Made by a program: the position numbers and the translations under genes
The notes under the pieces: generated by a model
What the model saw: the letters and a program-made list of their open reading frames with translations, nothing else
Told to the model about the DNA's origin: nothing
Database searches by the model: none
Assembly: GCA_947579665.1 (NCBI GenBank)
Contig: OX388345.1
Location: 66,517,454 to 66,581,453 of the forward strand
Direction: 5' to 3'
Length of the DNA: 64,000 bases
Source: Sympetrum striolatum
Taxonomy: Eukaryota > Arthropoda > Insecta > Odonata > Libellulidae
Shown: positions 37,205 through 48,662 of the stretch, one piece after another
How positions within the stretch are numbered: the stretch's first letter is position 1
Layout of the letters: each line of letters starts with the position of its first letter

Positions 37205-37420
37205 ACGTATCACATAGGGCAAGCGTGCAACTTTGAGTTGTAAACGTGATACCATGCTATCGCCCCAACATCAAAGCCCCGGGTTCGAATCCTGGCTAAT
37301 TGGATTTTTCTGGTCAAGGCATGGTCGTCTGTGTTCGTCTTTTTACACATGTTATATTGTCACTCTAAATTGGATTCTTCAGCTGTATGTGATAATTTGG
37401 CAAATAAATAAATACGTATA
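37205..37420 (+). mobile_element. tRNA-derived SINE (family S3)
   Basis: AGCCCCGGGTTCGAATCCTGG at about 37276-37296 holds a perfect B box (GGTTCGAATCC). A degenerate head precedes it (GGGCAAGCGTGCAACTTTGA) and about 110 bases of unrelated body follow. It ends with CAAATAAATAAATA. A tRNA-like head, body and short A/T tail are the layout of a SINE. The upstream region does not fold into a clean tRNA cloverleaf and I would not call a functional tRNA gene. Confidence 0.6.
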
Positions 37421-37421
37421 A

Positions 37422-38242
37422 ATAGGTTCGCCAACCTGGTCAATTGTAATTATGTATAGTTTCAGTTAAATTGTTATAAATAAGTAAAAATAGAATTACC
37501 CTTGAATCATCTTTATACTTCCCGAATTTATCTCCATAAGAATGAGAACTAAGAGTGACAAACTGAGTTAATAGAGGGAAAAAACAAATATAAAACGAAT
37601 AAAAAAACGCCCAAATTTTTCTCACAGAATACACAACAAATATTGCTCCATTATAAAGATAGCTGCTCTACTTATCCTGTAGCACACTCTAGGCGTAAGC
37701 TTATTAAAGGCTAAGCATATCAACGCAGCATCTCAATAGGTGCGATAAAAAGATAAGTTCTTTCATTTTACCATCGCGCCGTAAAATCCAGAAATTTAGG
37801 GCAGCAATCATTTATTCCATCCGTCAATCTCCCTCCAAACAAGGAAATATACCGGTAAAGACCACCGATGTTTCCGTACTGACTCAATACCGATCGCCTT
37901 TTGCGACAGCATCACCGGGACGTCAACCTCGTCTCTGGAGCAGAAAAACCGGTATAAAGGCTTTCCAAAATAGCGTATCTTGACACTTGAATCACGACCG
38001 GATATGACGAGTAGTGAACCATCAGTGACAAATGCCGCTCTGTTTTTATACGGAAGGGGTAGTCCGCGAGAGAGAGAGAAAGCGGACTGGATGACTCATT
38101 CAACTTATTTTTATTTCTCAGCTGGATGTAAGGGCGTGTATATAATTATAAAATGAAAACCAACAGCACCTGAATACATACTTATGTTTTCTTAAAGTGC
38201 ACAAAGAAGTTTTGGTGCTGTGAGTTCTTATAATTATCATGT
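37422..38242. other. Stretch without a supported gene
   Basis: AT-rich, with a slightly GC-richer block at 37840-38060 that includes GAGAGAGAGA. No recognisable coding, RNA or repeat feature. Confidence 0.4.
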
Positions 38243-38515
38243 ATTATATAGTGATCAGTATTTGTAAGGCATTACGATAATACTTCTAGCTTTAAACTCT
38301 TCCTTGAATGATTCTTCAATAAGAGTTTCTAGTATATAACCCTTGAGGTATTCAAAAAAGTTCTTACGCAGAGATTTCTAATAATACTTGCGTACTGAAT
38401 AGTAATCAATGAAATTATTTGTTAGACATATAGCTTATTTATTCAGCTTTAAACTTTTTCTTGAATGAATTTCCCATAAAAGTTTATACTATAAACAAGT
38501 TTTGTATATTAATAA
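38243..38515. repeat. Diverged tandem duplication, period about 160 bp
   Basis: AGCTTTAAACTCTTCCTTGA ATGATT (38288) recurs as AGCTTTAAACTTTTTCTTGA ATGAAT (38448). AAGAGTTTCTAGTATATAAC versus AAAAGTTTATACTATAAAC follow at matching offsets. Similarity upstream (TAGTGATCAGTATTTG versus TAGTAATCAATGAAATTATTTG) supports a tandem unit. Confidence 0.55.
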
Positions 38516-38774
38516 AGACTTATAACTCAATTAATTCAATGATGATTAATATCATAGTAAAAATACATTAAAATAGGCTTCGTTATGCTTGACAAGGGCA
38601 TTTACAAAACGTAACTGTCAATGCTTGCATTTATATTATTATCTTAAAACTATACGGAGGAAATTTATGTCCAATTAGAATTGATACGTAGCAATGAATA
38701 CTCTGTGTCCTTACTTATTTAACTGCTGCAAATAAAAAAATACAAAAATGTTTACAATAATCGATCTCATAATC

Positions 38775-38823
38775 TCATAAGTCTCAATCTCGCCCTAATA
38801 AAGTCCTTTATTATTATTATTTC
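38775..38823 (+). mobile_element. LINE family A 3' tail (very short copy)
   Basis: AAGTCTCAATCTCGCCC, AATAAAG, TCC and (TTATTA)n match the terminus of the 15.5-16.3-kb LINE. Only about 45 bases are recognisable, so it is an extremely 5'-truncated insertion. Confidence 0.75.
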
Positions 38824-39029
38824 TTTCTTCGGTAATGAGCAATGTTAATCGAAATTTTCGCTAATCGTAAAAACAATAGCTCGATAATACACAATTGGCT
38901 TAGAAGTACCAGATGAAAAAATAATAGATACTTAGCTAAAAAGAGTTAAAGCGACTTCCTTACGATCGACGGTTGAGTGTGTGGACATGTGTACAATCTT
39001 AAAACGCGTCTGTGAACTGGGGGTTTTTT

Positions 39030-39370
39030 TCTTTACGTTTCATCCCGGGCTCGGGGTAGCCCGTAAAAGTATACGACGAGAGTGAGTCACTTGGAATCTC
39101 GAGAAAAAGTATTCGTGGAAGGGGAGGCCGTGAAAACCGCAAGAGACCGCATTAGGGAGAGGTTCCATCCGTCCCCTCAACTTTCTCCGTGGCGAACGGC
39201 ACAAACTGCTGCTCTTCGACACAACCTAAGCAGTTTTTCACGGGAGAAAAAGTTTTATCTTGCGATATATCACGACGAGATCGTTTGGTGCGGATGTCTT
39301 TAACGCTTTCACTACCAGATCTTCTTATTGCGCGATTACAACTTCATCTCCTTCTAACCTGAAATTTCTT
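39030..39370. other. GC-rich patch
   Basis: A GC- and CpG-richer stretch with opposing ORFs (minus 39040-39222, plus 39082-39303). Products have no recognisable domain. Confidence 0.25.
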
Positions 39371-39439
39371 TTCGCTTGCGCACAGTCAAATGAAAAGTGG
39401 GAAAAATTGTGAACTAATTTCATACCTGCACCCTCATTC

Positions 39440-39720
39440 AGTGTTTATTAATATTATTAATAATGTATAGCACCTGCTGACAAGCCATTTTAGGCTTAGC
39501 AGGACCTACAATGTATTTTTTTCTTAAATTGTATTTAACTAATGTGTAATTTAAAATATTCTATATGCAATCTGTTTATCATATTACTTGATGATTATAA
39601 AGTGAAAGTAATATTTTTTGTCAGAAGGTTGATCATAATGTACATACAGTATTTTAAAATTTATTCACTTAATAAAATGTATTGTACATGTATTGTACAT
39701 GTATTGTAAATAAAAAATAA
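39440..39720 (+). other. Possible retroelement 3' UTR
   Basis: AATATTATTAATAATGTATAG and GCACCTGCTGACAAGCC...GGCTTAGCAGG (a 7-bp inverted repeat) are followed by about 200 AT-rich bases. A tandem ATGTATTGTAC repeat (39677-39708) follows and then AAATAAAAAATAA. The layout suggests a retrotransposon 3' end, but no coding remnant was found. Confidence 0.3.
39677..39708. repeat. 11-bp unit ATGTATTGTAC repeated three times
   Basis: Units start at 39677, 39688 and 39699; the last is incomplete. Perfect over the visible copies. Confidence 0.85.
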
Positions 39721-41447
39721 CAAATGGAAAAAATATGCAATAATTCCTATTCCTACAATTAGGGAAAGCCTAGAGCTCTAACCATTTCAAAAATCCTTTA
39801 GCAAGCTTACAGACACTGGATAAAGCTACGTCTACTGATTTTTGTAACGAAGAAAGATATAAGCATAAGTTGATATAAATGCATCAAAACTGAAAAAAAA
39901 TATTTAATTAGATAAAATAAACAAAAACTTTTATGCATAAGAACACAACATGTCCTTTGAACTATAATAATTTATAAGAGATTTGGCGGTCACGTTTGCT
40001 ACCACGGAAAATTGCTTCAAATTTTTAAAGTTAATATTTAAAAAAATAATGGCGTTCCACGCTTGACATACGCGTTATACATCGCGGTAAATAATAACAC
40101 CTGTTTAAGTACACCGTAATAAGTACACTTGGATAGTTGCAAAGAAATCTACGTGAGTGATACAAACGAGTAAAGGCATCTAAGAGGTTTTTATTTTGTA
40201 AGTTTTCAGAAGCTTATTAAAATATCCATTATAATTTTATATAGTTATCATAATTTTGAGATGAATCTTCCTCACACTTAACTTGTCATGGCGTTCTTAA
40301 AAAACTCGAGCAAATGATAAATTTAATGACAAATCTATTCAAATTTCAGGATTTAAAAATGATACATCACTGATTTGATATGATAATCAGATACAGAACA
40401 GTAAAGACCACAGGGACCAACTAATATAAACTCTGAATATTTAAAGAACGAATAGTAATGAGAGGATCAGATCTGACTACTTTCGTTCATCAACTTCATT
40501 CAATGGAACATTGTGGATGAAGACCGGCTGATAAGTCCCTTACGAGCATTACGTAATAAAGCTATTGATAAAAGTATCGATTCATTCGGACATCGAGAGA
40601 TTCTCTGACTGCAATTCAAAAACATACACCTCAAACGGAGATGATGAATCCCACTTTCGAAAAATAAAATAAAAAGGATTCCCCATTGAGTCGAGGTGAT
40701 GACGCAGCGCGAGTCATTTCGAAAGAAATGCACTAAAAATAATCGTGACGACATCCACTCTCCATATGATCCTCGGCAGTGATCTAAATTTCGAGCACTT
40801 CCGCTTTGGAGAATGGCTGGGTGTCGAGGTGTGGTGCCTCCATCATCCGGTGGCGCCACAGCGGTGGATCAGCCGCGCCTTTCCGCTCCACTAACTCCCA
40901 TCTAAAGACTGCTCCATCTTCGATAGGCTTATGAAATCTCTGTGATCCGAGCCAAATAGCTCTTTGAGCTAAGCAAGCGGGGGTTCACCACCCTTGCCCC
41001 CAAGTGGCATAATATTTTCTGCAGTATGTGTAATAACGGGTAGAGAAAATTGAAATATATTTGTATTCAGCCCGAAGGCCGGTTGGTGCCTCACCCCCTC
41101 TGACTAAGAGCTTGCAGAGAGGGATGAGGTTTACTAGGCAGGATGAGAAGTGAGGTAGTTTGCCATTGCTTTCCTGAGCCAAAATGCTTATAGAAAGACA
41201 TGCCCCCGCAAGGGAAGCCCAATGACTCTATGAGTTACACATTTCCAGTCAGTCTATAAAGAGAAACTTTGATCAGAGCAATTATTCACTCATACCCTAG
41301 TAGTTTTCATTGCCGTAATCAAGACTATGACTGAAGTAAATGAAAGATACATTTTTCTTTATCCTATGACAAATAAAAATATTCCATTCTTTAGAATATA
41401 GTAGCAGGAGCTTATAGTATATAAATAATAAAATTAATTTAAAAAGA
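39721..41447. other. Stretch without a supported gene
   Basis: A GC-richer zone at about 40680-41220 contains a 119-codon minus-strand ORF (40500-40859) with no recognised domain. It also holds a CACCCCCTCTGACTAAGAGC ... AAGTGAGGTAGTTTGCCATT block that reads like an interspersed repeat, though I cannot name it. The rest is AT-rich. Confidence 0.35.
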
Positions 41448-41466
41448 ATATATATATATATATATA
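41448..41466. repeat. (AT)n microsatellite
   Basis: Nine to ten AT dinucleotides in a row. Confidence 0.9.
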
Positions 41467-42392
41467 CATAAGTAAAATTTCTACTACTCGATAGGTTCGC
41501 ATGCCTCAATATTACCTATTACCCTTCATGTTACCTTAGATATTTTGCTTTTGTCTATCCCTTAGCCATTTCGCTTGCATTACATAATTCCTTGTATCCC
41601 TTACTCAACACTTTTATTTCCCTGTTATTTATACTTCAAAAGAAAAAGTAAAATAAACAAGAAAAGTAAATACACGTAATAAAAGTGAGGCTGACGTTGC
41701 TCTTTTTTCACTATTATACAAACTTATACAAAGGAAATTTTAAATTTCTTGCGTGGGACTGAGATGTTGCTTATTGGACAAAGGCTGTAAACCCATCATG
41801 TCATAATATATTTCCACTCAATCTCGGTAGCGCAGATTGTTTATCGGGGACCCGCTCCTAACATTCAGCAACCCAAAAAAAGATGGGGACCCGTCAAAAG
41901 GATCAGTCATAGCAAATACAGAATCAGATTTCTTCAAATGGACCGATTCGATTATTCCAGCAGGCTTGGTAATTATACTTCACAATGATAAATAATTAAT
42001 TTTAATGTTGTAAGCTGAAAAAATCTACGCATAACGGCACTTTTCATTGAATGCGCAAGGGGTATTGTCCCGATATGAATGACATTATTAGTACCAAACA
42101 TCAGTAGCTTCCTTACAATCAAACCATGAGAATCACTGACAGAAAAGTGACTGATGGAAGACGCATTTTCATGCACCTTCTTCTATGAGGAAAGAGAGAA
42201 ATATTCCAATATCCATGATGTAGTTGCGGGAACAGCTGGATTGTGTGCCGATAAAAACTGTGAAGGGGGAGGCCTAAATTGGACGAACGGCCTCAATTAC
42301 GTCAATCTATCTATAGATGAAAAATTCCTGGCCTATCCGACGGCGGCTAGAGTCACAAAAAGAGAAAAAGTAGACAAAAAATAATTTTCAGT
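41467..42392. other. Stretch without a supported gene
   Basis: AT-rich. GGGGACCCG occurs twice (about 41846 and 41883), probably by chance. A 76-codon plus-strand ORF (42154-42384) has no recognised motif. Confidence 0.35.
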
Positions 42393-42795
42393 ACTATTTA
42401 TACATTTTAAATGACGAAAACATAATAAACATGTAAGATAATAATCAAACATTTTTTCAAACATGGAAATACATGGTTTTAGAGCGAGTATCGAACAAAA
42501 TCTTTTTTCTATCAAATTAAAAACCTTTTCAAACCAAACTGAAACCTATCTTACTAACAATTTAAAAATAATAAATAATAAATATAAAGATTATTTATAC
42601 ATTTAAAAACCCAAAAATATACCAAGGCAATAAAAATGTAAGATAATAATCGAAGATTATTTTCACGCAAGGGAATACAAGATTTTAGAGTGAGTATCGA
42701 ACAAAATATTTTCTGTCAAATTAAAAAGCCTTTTCAAAACAAATTGAAACCTATCGTACTCAAAATGTAAATATACGAAAAGAGTAGTAATAAAA
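42393..42795. repeat. Two-copy tandem duplication, period about 205 bp
   Basis: TATTTATACATTTTAAA (42395) and TATTTATACATTTAAAA (about 42591) start colinear copies. ATGTAAGATAATAATC lies at 42431 and 42636. GTATCGAACAAAAT, CAAATTAAAAA, CCTTTTCAAA and TGAAACCTATC recur at the same offsets. Substitutions and small indels are scattered throughout, so the event is older than the 36.9-kb duplication. Confidence 0.85.
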
Positions 42796-42968
42796 AATTC
42801 CCTAGAAAGCATGAATATCCAAACGATCCTGCATTTTGGAATTTTGCGACGGCACTTAATAAAGATAAAGACGGAACATGAACATCATTCACAATTTTGA
42901 TGCTTTCGAAACAATTTATACCGAATGCTATAAGAAAATGAAAATAAATAAATCGCGCAGCCAAAATA

Positions 42969-43330
42969 TTGCGACCAATTTTCCTGGGCGTAATGAGATT
43001 AATTTATTGGTTTTCTGATTTTTATGTTTTGCACATAATCATTACGGTTGACCCTGACTGGCATCACGAAGGCGGGCACTCCGGGTCGCCCACCTCATCT
43101 CCCCGAGTGTTGGCAGTGATGACCAAGAGGATTCACCAAATGCTGATGGGAGTGGGAAGCCCTGGACGGCGCCATTCCGGTGATTTGCGATTTGTGAAAA
43201 TGAGCGAAGTTTCTCACCCCGAGAAAAAAACCGTTATTCAACCTCTATCATTGAAGTATCCCTACCGTTAATTATTGTCCACTTCCGCGATCTTGAGGTG
43301 TTCTTGAAAATTATCACGCCTTTCGATGAA
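42969..43330. other. GC-richer patch with a 100-codon ORF
   Basis: The plus-strand frame 42969-43271 is open through a GC-rich core (43040-43210) coding a His/Gly/Ser/Pro-rich segment. No acceptor precedes it, no domain is recognisable, and the AT-rich first third looks non-coding. Probably not a gene. Confidence 0.25.
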
Positions 43331-43449
43331 TTAAAACTTCAATGCGGGTCAACGGATCAACGAGAGATTGAGATACGGAGGTTGGATGTAAGAGAAGAAG
43401 GGTGTTTGCTAAACTATCGTTCACTGGAATGTTTCGATGTAAACTGCGC

Positions 43450-43943
43450 AGATTATGTCATTAAAATATTAACTTAAGTGACTATAATTAATATTTATCT
43501 GGCTATTATTGTACCGTATGGATACAAATCCATGTACTTTTTTCCTTTTTTCTTTCTTGTTTGTTTTATCATCATTTATCATTATTTATTATTAATATCA
43601 TAAAATTATTTATTTAAATGCTATCTGAACAGTTTTATTGATGTATCGCATATATGTAAGTATTGATATTGTATTTCCATAAATTGTTTAGTTCTTTTTC
43701 TCATATTTTATTTATTACTATCGGTAGGTTAGCGCAGGTTTTCCACATTCCTTTCTTCGTGGGTGTTTTCCTGCACTGGATAATTTTTTCATAAGAATCT
43801 CTTAGGTTTTTTATATTAAAAATTCTTCCAACTTTTCTCATACTTTTCTCTTTAATTTAATTATTCTATAAGTATTGTCGATGGGTTTTATGGAAAAAGA
43901 GACTCTTAGTCTCAATCTCACCCAAATAAAGACGATTATTATT
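43450..43943 (+). mobile_element. LINE family A, 5'-truncated copy
   Basis: The 3' half is clear: TTAGCGCAGGTTTTCCACA, GGGTGTTTTCCTGCACTGGA, then GAGACTCTTAGTCTCAATCT, CACCCAAATAAAG and a short ATT tail. These match 16.13-16.34 kb in order and spacing. About 490 bases of AT-rich 3' UTR are present and no coding sequence is recognisable. Confidence 0.75.
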
Positions 43944-45350
43944 ACAATACATTATAAAAGCTAATCGACAAAAATGTGATTGATATGACTGGGAGTACAC
44001 TCCATCTACTTGAATCATGAAGGCCTTACCGAAGTGTAATTTTCGATATCGTGGGCTGCCAGTAAATCTTCAACGACAATAATATAGTGATATTCATTTT
44101 CTGTTTATCCAAAATCTATAAAAAAATCACAAATCAACCAATTCATGCAGGATTCTAATAGGATTACTTCACTTTATAACTCATACTTTACTTCTAAATT
44201 TGTTCTGCGCTTTAGTAGGTTGTATATTTCTTACAATTAGAAAAACTGTAAGTTAAATACTTCTCACTCTTTCCAAAAAAATTAATTTCAATTTTTAAAA
44301 TGCTTGAAACTAAAGGCAAAAAACTCTCTCAAATAATAGGTACGAGGAAAAAAACTTCCTGTGAGAAACACCAAGGGAAATTTATAGACGAATTTCTGAA
44401 AATTGTATTCCACGTGGAATGGCAGACTTCTAGAATCGTAAACCAGAAGGTAATATCACTTTCCTATTTGGTCTCCCATGGGAAATCGAATTCAGCACTA
44501 CTTACATAAAAAGTTGAATCCTCGTCAATGCAACTTATTTGGAAACAATGAGATAAGAAAAGTTATGTTGCACATCACAGAAAACAAGGAGCACAGACGA
44601 TATCAAAGTGAAATCATATGGTACGTACCATTATTATACGAGATAAAAAGCATCCATATAGCACACCAGTGATCCGTGGCACAATAGTTGGGAAGCACTG
44701 ACTTACGTTGGAGAAAGGTATGAGAAAATTTTAGCGTGGACCTAATTAACAAAAACATGGATCAGTTGAAACTAGAAAGACAACATCTTATTGATTTAAA
44801 AAATAATAAGGTACATACATAAAAACAACAAAATTCATGGATTTATTACACGTCGAGTACGGAAACACGAGAATTTAACATACATTACAGGCGAACAAGC
44901 TCATCCTTTCTCGACTTTCTGCGAATTACGATCGTTAACTAAAGAAAATTATATTCATTATTTAAGCACGAATCGTTCTAGAGGCAAGGAGTTAAGTAGG
45001 CGTTAATTCGAAGGTATGCATTCATGAGCGAATACATCACGGCATATATACGTACTAATTACGAAGTTTGGAAGGGATAAATACGTCGGGAGAAAACTTA
45101 AAAGTAATTATAAAACTCCTTTCGCCCTTAATTGAAAAGTGGACCTGCACTGGGGATTCTAATCGATTCCATAAACGTCTAATTAGCTCTCACGTTCAAG
45201 CAAGATCATTAAATGCGCCGACTTCCATGCATGTAACTGGGTCAACTTGATAGAGATAGAAAAAGTACCTGGTAATTAAAGATGAAACCCAAAGTGTTTA
45301 TTTAAATTACCAAGGATAAGTCGAAGAAACGGCTATATAGTCTATCAAGT
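43944..45350. other. Anonymous AT-rich DNA
   Basis: No supported gene or repeat. Short ORFs (44300-44509, 44478-44672, 45068-45250) lack motifs. Confidence 0.45.
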
Positions 45351-45790
45351 TTTTATTACGGCGAGATTGCAACTGAAAAGTCTTTTCTTCTATCTAACCT
45401 TTCGTCAATGATATTATAAACATAAGTTGTGTGTAGTTGAATAAAGATAGAGAGGAAAACTTTAGAAGGTGATATCTTAGGAAAAAAGATCCACTGCAGG
45501 AAAACGCCTACAAAGAAAAGTGGGAAAAACCTGCGCAAACCTACTAATTGTACAAGCTAAAAGATGTAAAAGAAAGCTGTGCATAACATAGAAATTAAAA
45601 TAGCAGAAAAAAATGATATTACCAAATACAACAATTAAATAAAATAAAAAAGAGGAAAAATTGTAATAATACACTATGAGAAAATAATAAATATGAAAAA
45701 CCTAAGATAAAACATTAAAAAAATTTAAAATAGTTTAGAAATTGAAACCTACAAAAAATGACGTGAAAAAATTTAAAAGTTAATTAAAAA
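45351..45790 (-). mobile_element. LINE family A, 5'-truncated copy on the minus strand
   Basis: The plus strand shows the inverted terminus: TTTTTATTACGGCGAGATTG, then GAAAAGTCTTTTCTTC. About 110 bases on come CCACTGCAGGAAAACGCC and GTGGGAAAAACCTGCGCAAA. These are the complements of the TTCCTGCAGTGG and CGCAGGTTTTTCACA blocks in the longest copy. The remaining AT-rich 3' UTR fades out by about 45.78 kb. Confidence 0.75.
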
Positions 45791-45959
45791 TGGCAAATGA
45801 ATGTATACGGAAGGAAATTTTTGATAAAAAGGACATAAAATATTTAAGGACGAGTAAAATATATTGTGCAGTGAGAAAGGGCAGTCATCAGAGTGTTGAT
45901 CAGTGTTGAGATAGATGTAATGAGAAGTGGGGGAGGGGTATATAGTACAGGGATTGTGA

Positions 45960-46115
45960 AAAGTGCTTCTGTTTAGGTCATTTCGCACATGGGCTCCCAC
46001 CGGGAATCGAACCAGGAACCGTCCTCTCCAAAGAAGAATGTTCTGCACACATGGCAATCCGAGAGCCAAAAACTGCAATATATTTCCAAACAAATGATAT
46101 TCGAGCATATCTTTA
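45960..46115 (-). mobile_element. tRNA-derived SINE copy (family S1)
   Basis: The minus strand reads TTTTGGCTCTCGGATTGCC as a possible head, then CCTGGTTCGATTCCCGGTGG (perfect B box), GAGCCCATGTGCGAAATGAC and CTAAACAGAAGCACTTTTCAC. The post-B-box body matches the 23.7-kb copy. This is the best preserved S1 head in the window, although the A box is only approximate. Confidence 0.65.
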
Positions 46116-46579
46116 ACCATCCGATGATAAATTATTCAATATCTGCTAGGAAATCACACAGAGGTATTCAGGAGTGCTAGAAATGAAAAATGTGCAGAAA
46201 TAGCTGACCGAATAGTAAAAAGATGGCCATCATCTGGGTTTTATGTGTTCGACCCCAGTATTTCTCAACTGGTCAATACTTTCGTGTGAAATGCAGTGAC
46301 GTAACTCATTCTCCATGAAAAACTATGTGAGAGGGCACTCTTCAAAATCCGGGGCAAGCGGTTGGAATTTGGCGATTATAAGAAGAAATTTAAACATCGT
46401 TCTCAACTTCATGCATTGTAATGCCGCGTAGTAAAGAGCCTTTTTGGTACCAGTGGACGGAGTATTGACAATTACCTCACATGAGAATACCTCCACTTTT
46501 GGTATCACTTCCTCCTCATTCTCGTGCAACGAGTCTCTCCTATGCACATCAGTGTTGACAATTTCTCTGTATTCACAAA

Positions 46580-46750
46580 CTCCTTCCGATGGTATATTTG
46601 GAAGATAAACAAATGATCGATAGCTGGCAACCAGGAGGAAGAGAAGGTCGTTTTATGGAGTACACGGGGTAGGCAGGTCGCGTGAGTGGGGAAATACCCC
46701 TTCGAAAAGGGAATGCGCGAAAATTTTCGCGGAGGTTCTCTACTATGCGA
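46580..46750. other. GC-richer patch
   Basis: A short GC- and CpG-richer stretch (GGGGTAGGCAGGTCGCG, GAATGCGCGAAAATTTTCGC with a CGCGAAAATTTTCGCG palindrome at its core). No ORF of note. Confidence 0.3.
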
Positions 46751-47094
46751 TACTATAATAACAGGAATGAGGGTTTAACAGTAACTTCACGTGCAGTTCA
46801 TACATTCTTGACAAAAGCAGCTTCCTTCAAACAGAAGACTCAATAATAAATAACGAAGAATCGAAGGAAATTTAACAAATAATACAGGAAACTCTATTTA
46901 AAGAAGAGGGACGCATAATCCGAAATTCAAACATATAGTCTTTCATATTCATATAGTTCATGTAGTTGAAATACGAAATCGTTCTCGAGTCGCGAAGAAA
47001 CTTGATCGCTCTATATCAGTATAAATAGTATTACCATAAATTCCGCTTTTTTCAGCTATTAGTAGTTGTAGTGCTGAGTAAACTAGAGTGCAGT

Positions 47095-47235
47095 ATTTCT
47101 AAGGTACTTTGACAAGCCGTTTCGCACGTAAGAAGTCCCACCGGGAATCTAAACCGAGATTGCTTTCATCAAAGGATTTCCCTACTCACTTTGGTATCTG
47201 GTAGCCATCGCTAGCTGTAGCCTGGATTAAAAAAG
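47095..47235 (-). mobile_element. tRNA-derived SINE copy (family S1), diverged
   Basis: The minus strand reads GTTTAGATTCCCGGTGGGAC, TTCTTACGTGCGAAACGGC, then TTGTCAAAGTACCTTAGAAA and TACTGC. Order and spacing match the 23.7-kb copy, but the B box has lost its TTCGA core (TTTAGATTCC), so this copy should be transcriptionally dead. Confidence 0.55.
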
Positions 47236-47599
47236 CGTGGTATGACTTGATATCAACAAAAGAAGGAAGTAAGTTGTTTCCATGAAATTTATGTGTTCTA
47301 ATATTACCTCGCAAAGTTGAAGAATAAGACTGCTTCACAGACCATCAGAATGAGTAATTAAAAAACATTTCTAATTTTGAGAAGAAAACCGATAATTAGA
47401 ACGTGTGGCACCAAGCACTCAAACACCCCAAGAAACTTAACAAATGCAGAAAAAGTTTTAAGCTTTGCGCGTGTTTTACGCGATGACAGACAGATATTAT
47501 AGCATCGAGGAAATACCTTTTGGATACAAGCACAAAAGGAGAAAGGACGACGAAGAGCTACGTAAAAGCAAACAAAAGGTAACGTTGCCACTCGAGAAG

Positions 47600-48070
47600 G
47601 CGACTTCATTTGATATTTTGTCCTAAAAAAAAAACTCGCAACTCTTCAATTACATCCGTGCATAAATTAATTGTCTGATAGGACTCGAAATTTAAAAATC
47701 CCATCCAGTTTTTCAATATTCCTTCCATCCGAAGCTCTGAGAAGCGAAAGAGAAAATTCAACTTCGGTGAAGAGATCTTACAGTATTTTTAGAGTATTTT
47801 ACGACACATGGTCCAAAACAAAGACCGGGTGCCGAGGATGTCGGAGTAAACATAGTGAACTCCTCGAGACGGCTTTGAACGGAATGAACCATTTGGCACG
47901 TTCATGGGAATTTTTTCACCGACTGCCAGGGCTGCTGAGGAAATTAACAGGCGTCATTAAAGATGTAAATGAAAGTAAAACGCCGGTCTCGAATGGTGTG
48001 AAGGGCTCTTGCGCTCACAAAAAAACCGTTTTATGGAAATCTCTCGGAATTTAAGGGCGACAAATTCCAC
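47600..48070 (+). other. 127-codon ORF in a GC-richer patch, unassigned
   Basis: A plus-strand frame (47671-48054) encodes a Ser/Lys/Arg-rich product. It has one C-R-G-C-R-S-K segment and a hydrophobic-basic stretch (LPGLLRKLTGVIKD). I recognise no family. The ATG has no strong context and no splice sites were convincing. It could be a chance frame in elevated GC. Confidence 0.2.
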
Positions 48071-48239
48071 GGAATCGAGCGTAGTATCGCCTTCATTAAG
48101 TCAAACGTCTTTGATTTGTAACTCGAAGCTAATGAACGAATGCAAGCACAGCTGGGAAAGTTTGGTTGGTAGGAGGTGAAGAAATACCTTTCTAGCGGAA
48201 GGGTTGTGAACAAAATAAGAAGTATCGAGTAATATTAAG

Positions 48240-48662
48240 ACAATAACAGCTATTACTATTATTACTCCCATAATTTAATTAAATCATTGACAATTATGTG
48301 TATTATCGTCTTTTATTTTTACTATCATTATTATTAAATTTACTTTTTCCATTATGACTATTTATCTTACTTAATTTTAGACTGCCATTTATATTATTAC
48401 TCATATTATAATAATCGCAGTTAATCTTTTTTCCTCTATTCTATCTCAAAAACACACCTGTAAAAGTTAAGTTTTCCCTGCCTATTCTTCTTCTTTCAGA
48501 TATTTGTATGTATTTTATATATCTTTCTACTGAATGAATGTACTAACGAATGTGACTACAGATGTTGGGTGTAAGATAGTAAAACGTAGGATACACGTAA
48601 AGTGTAGGATAGTCCCACATGTGCCTAACCTCGACGAATAAAGTTTTATATTAATAATAACA
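48240..48662 (+). mobile_element. Probable retroelement 3' end (unclassified)
   Basis: About 350 T-rich bases with repeated TTATTATTA runs lead into GTAAGATAGTAAAACGTAGG, then TCGACGAATAAAGTTTTATA and TTAATAATAACAATT. AATAAAG a few bases before a TAA-rich simple tail mirrors the family A terminus, but the sequence is otherwise different. No coding remnant was found. Confidence 0.35.

Noticed and set aside
37276..37296. Candidate tRNA gene at GGTTCGAATCC
   Set aside because: The upstream sequence does not form a cloverleaf. The layout with body and AATAAATA tail fits a SINE.
42969..43271. 100-codon plus-strand ORF with a His/Gly/Ser-rich core as an exon
   Set aside because: No AG acceptor precedes the GC-rich part, no donor is evident, and the first third is AT-rich non-coding-like sequence.
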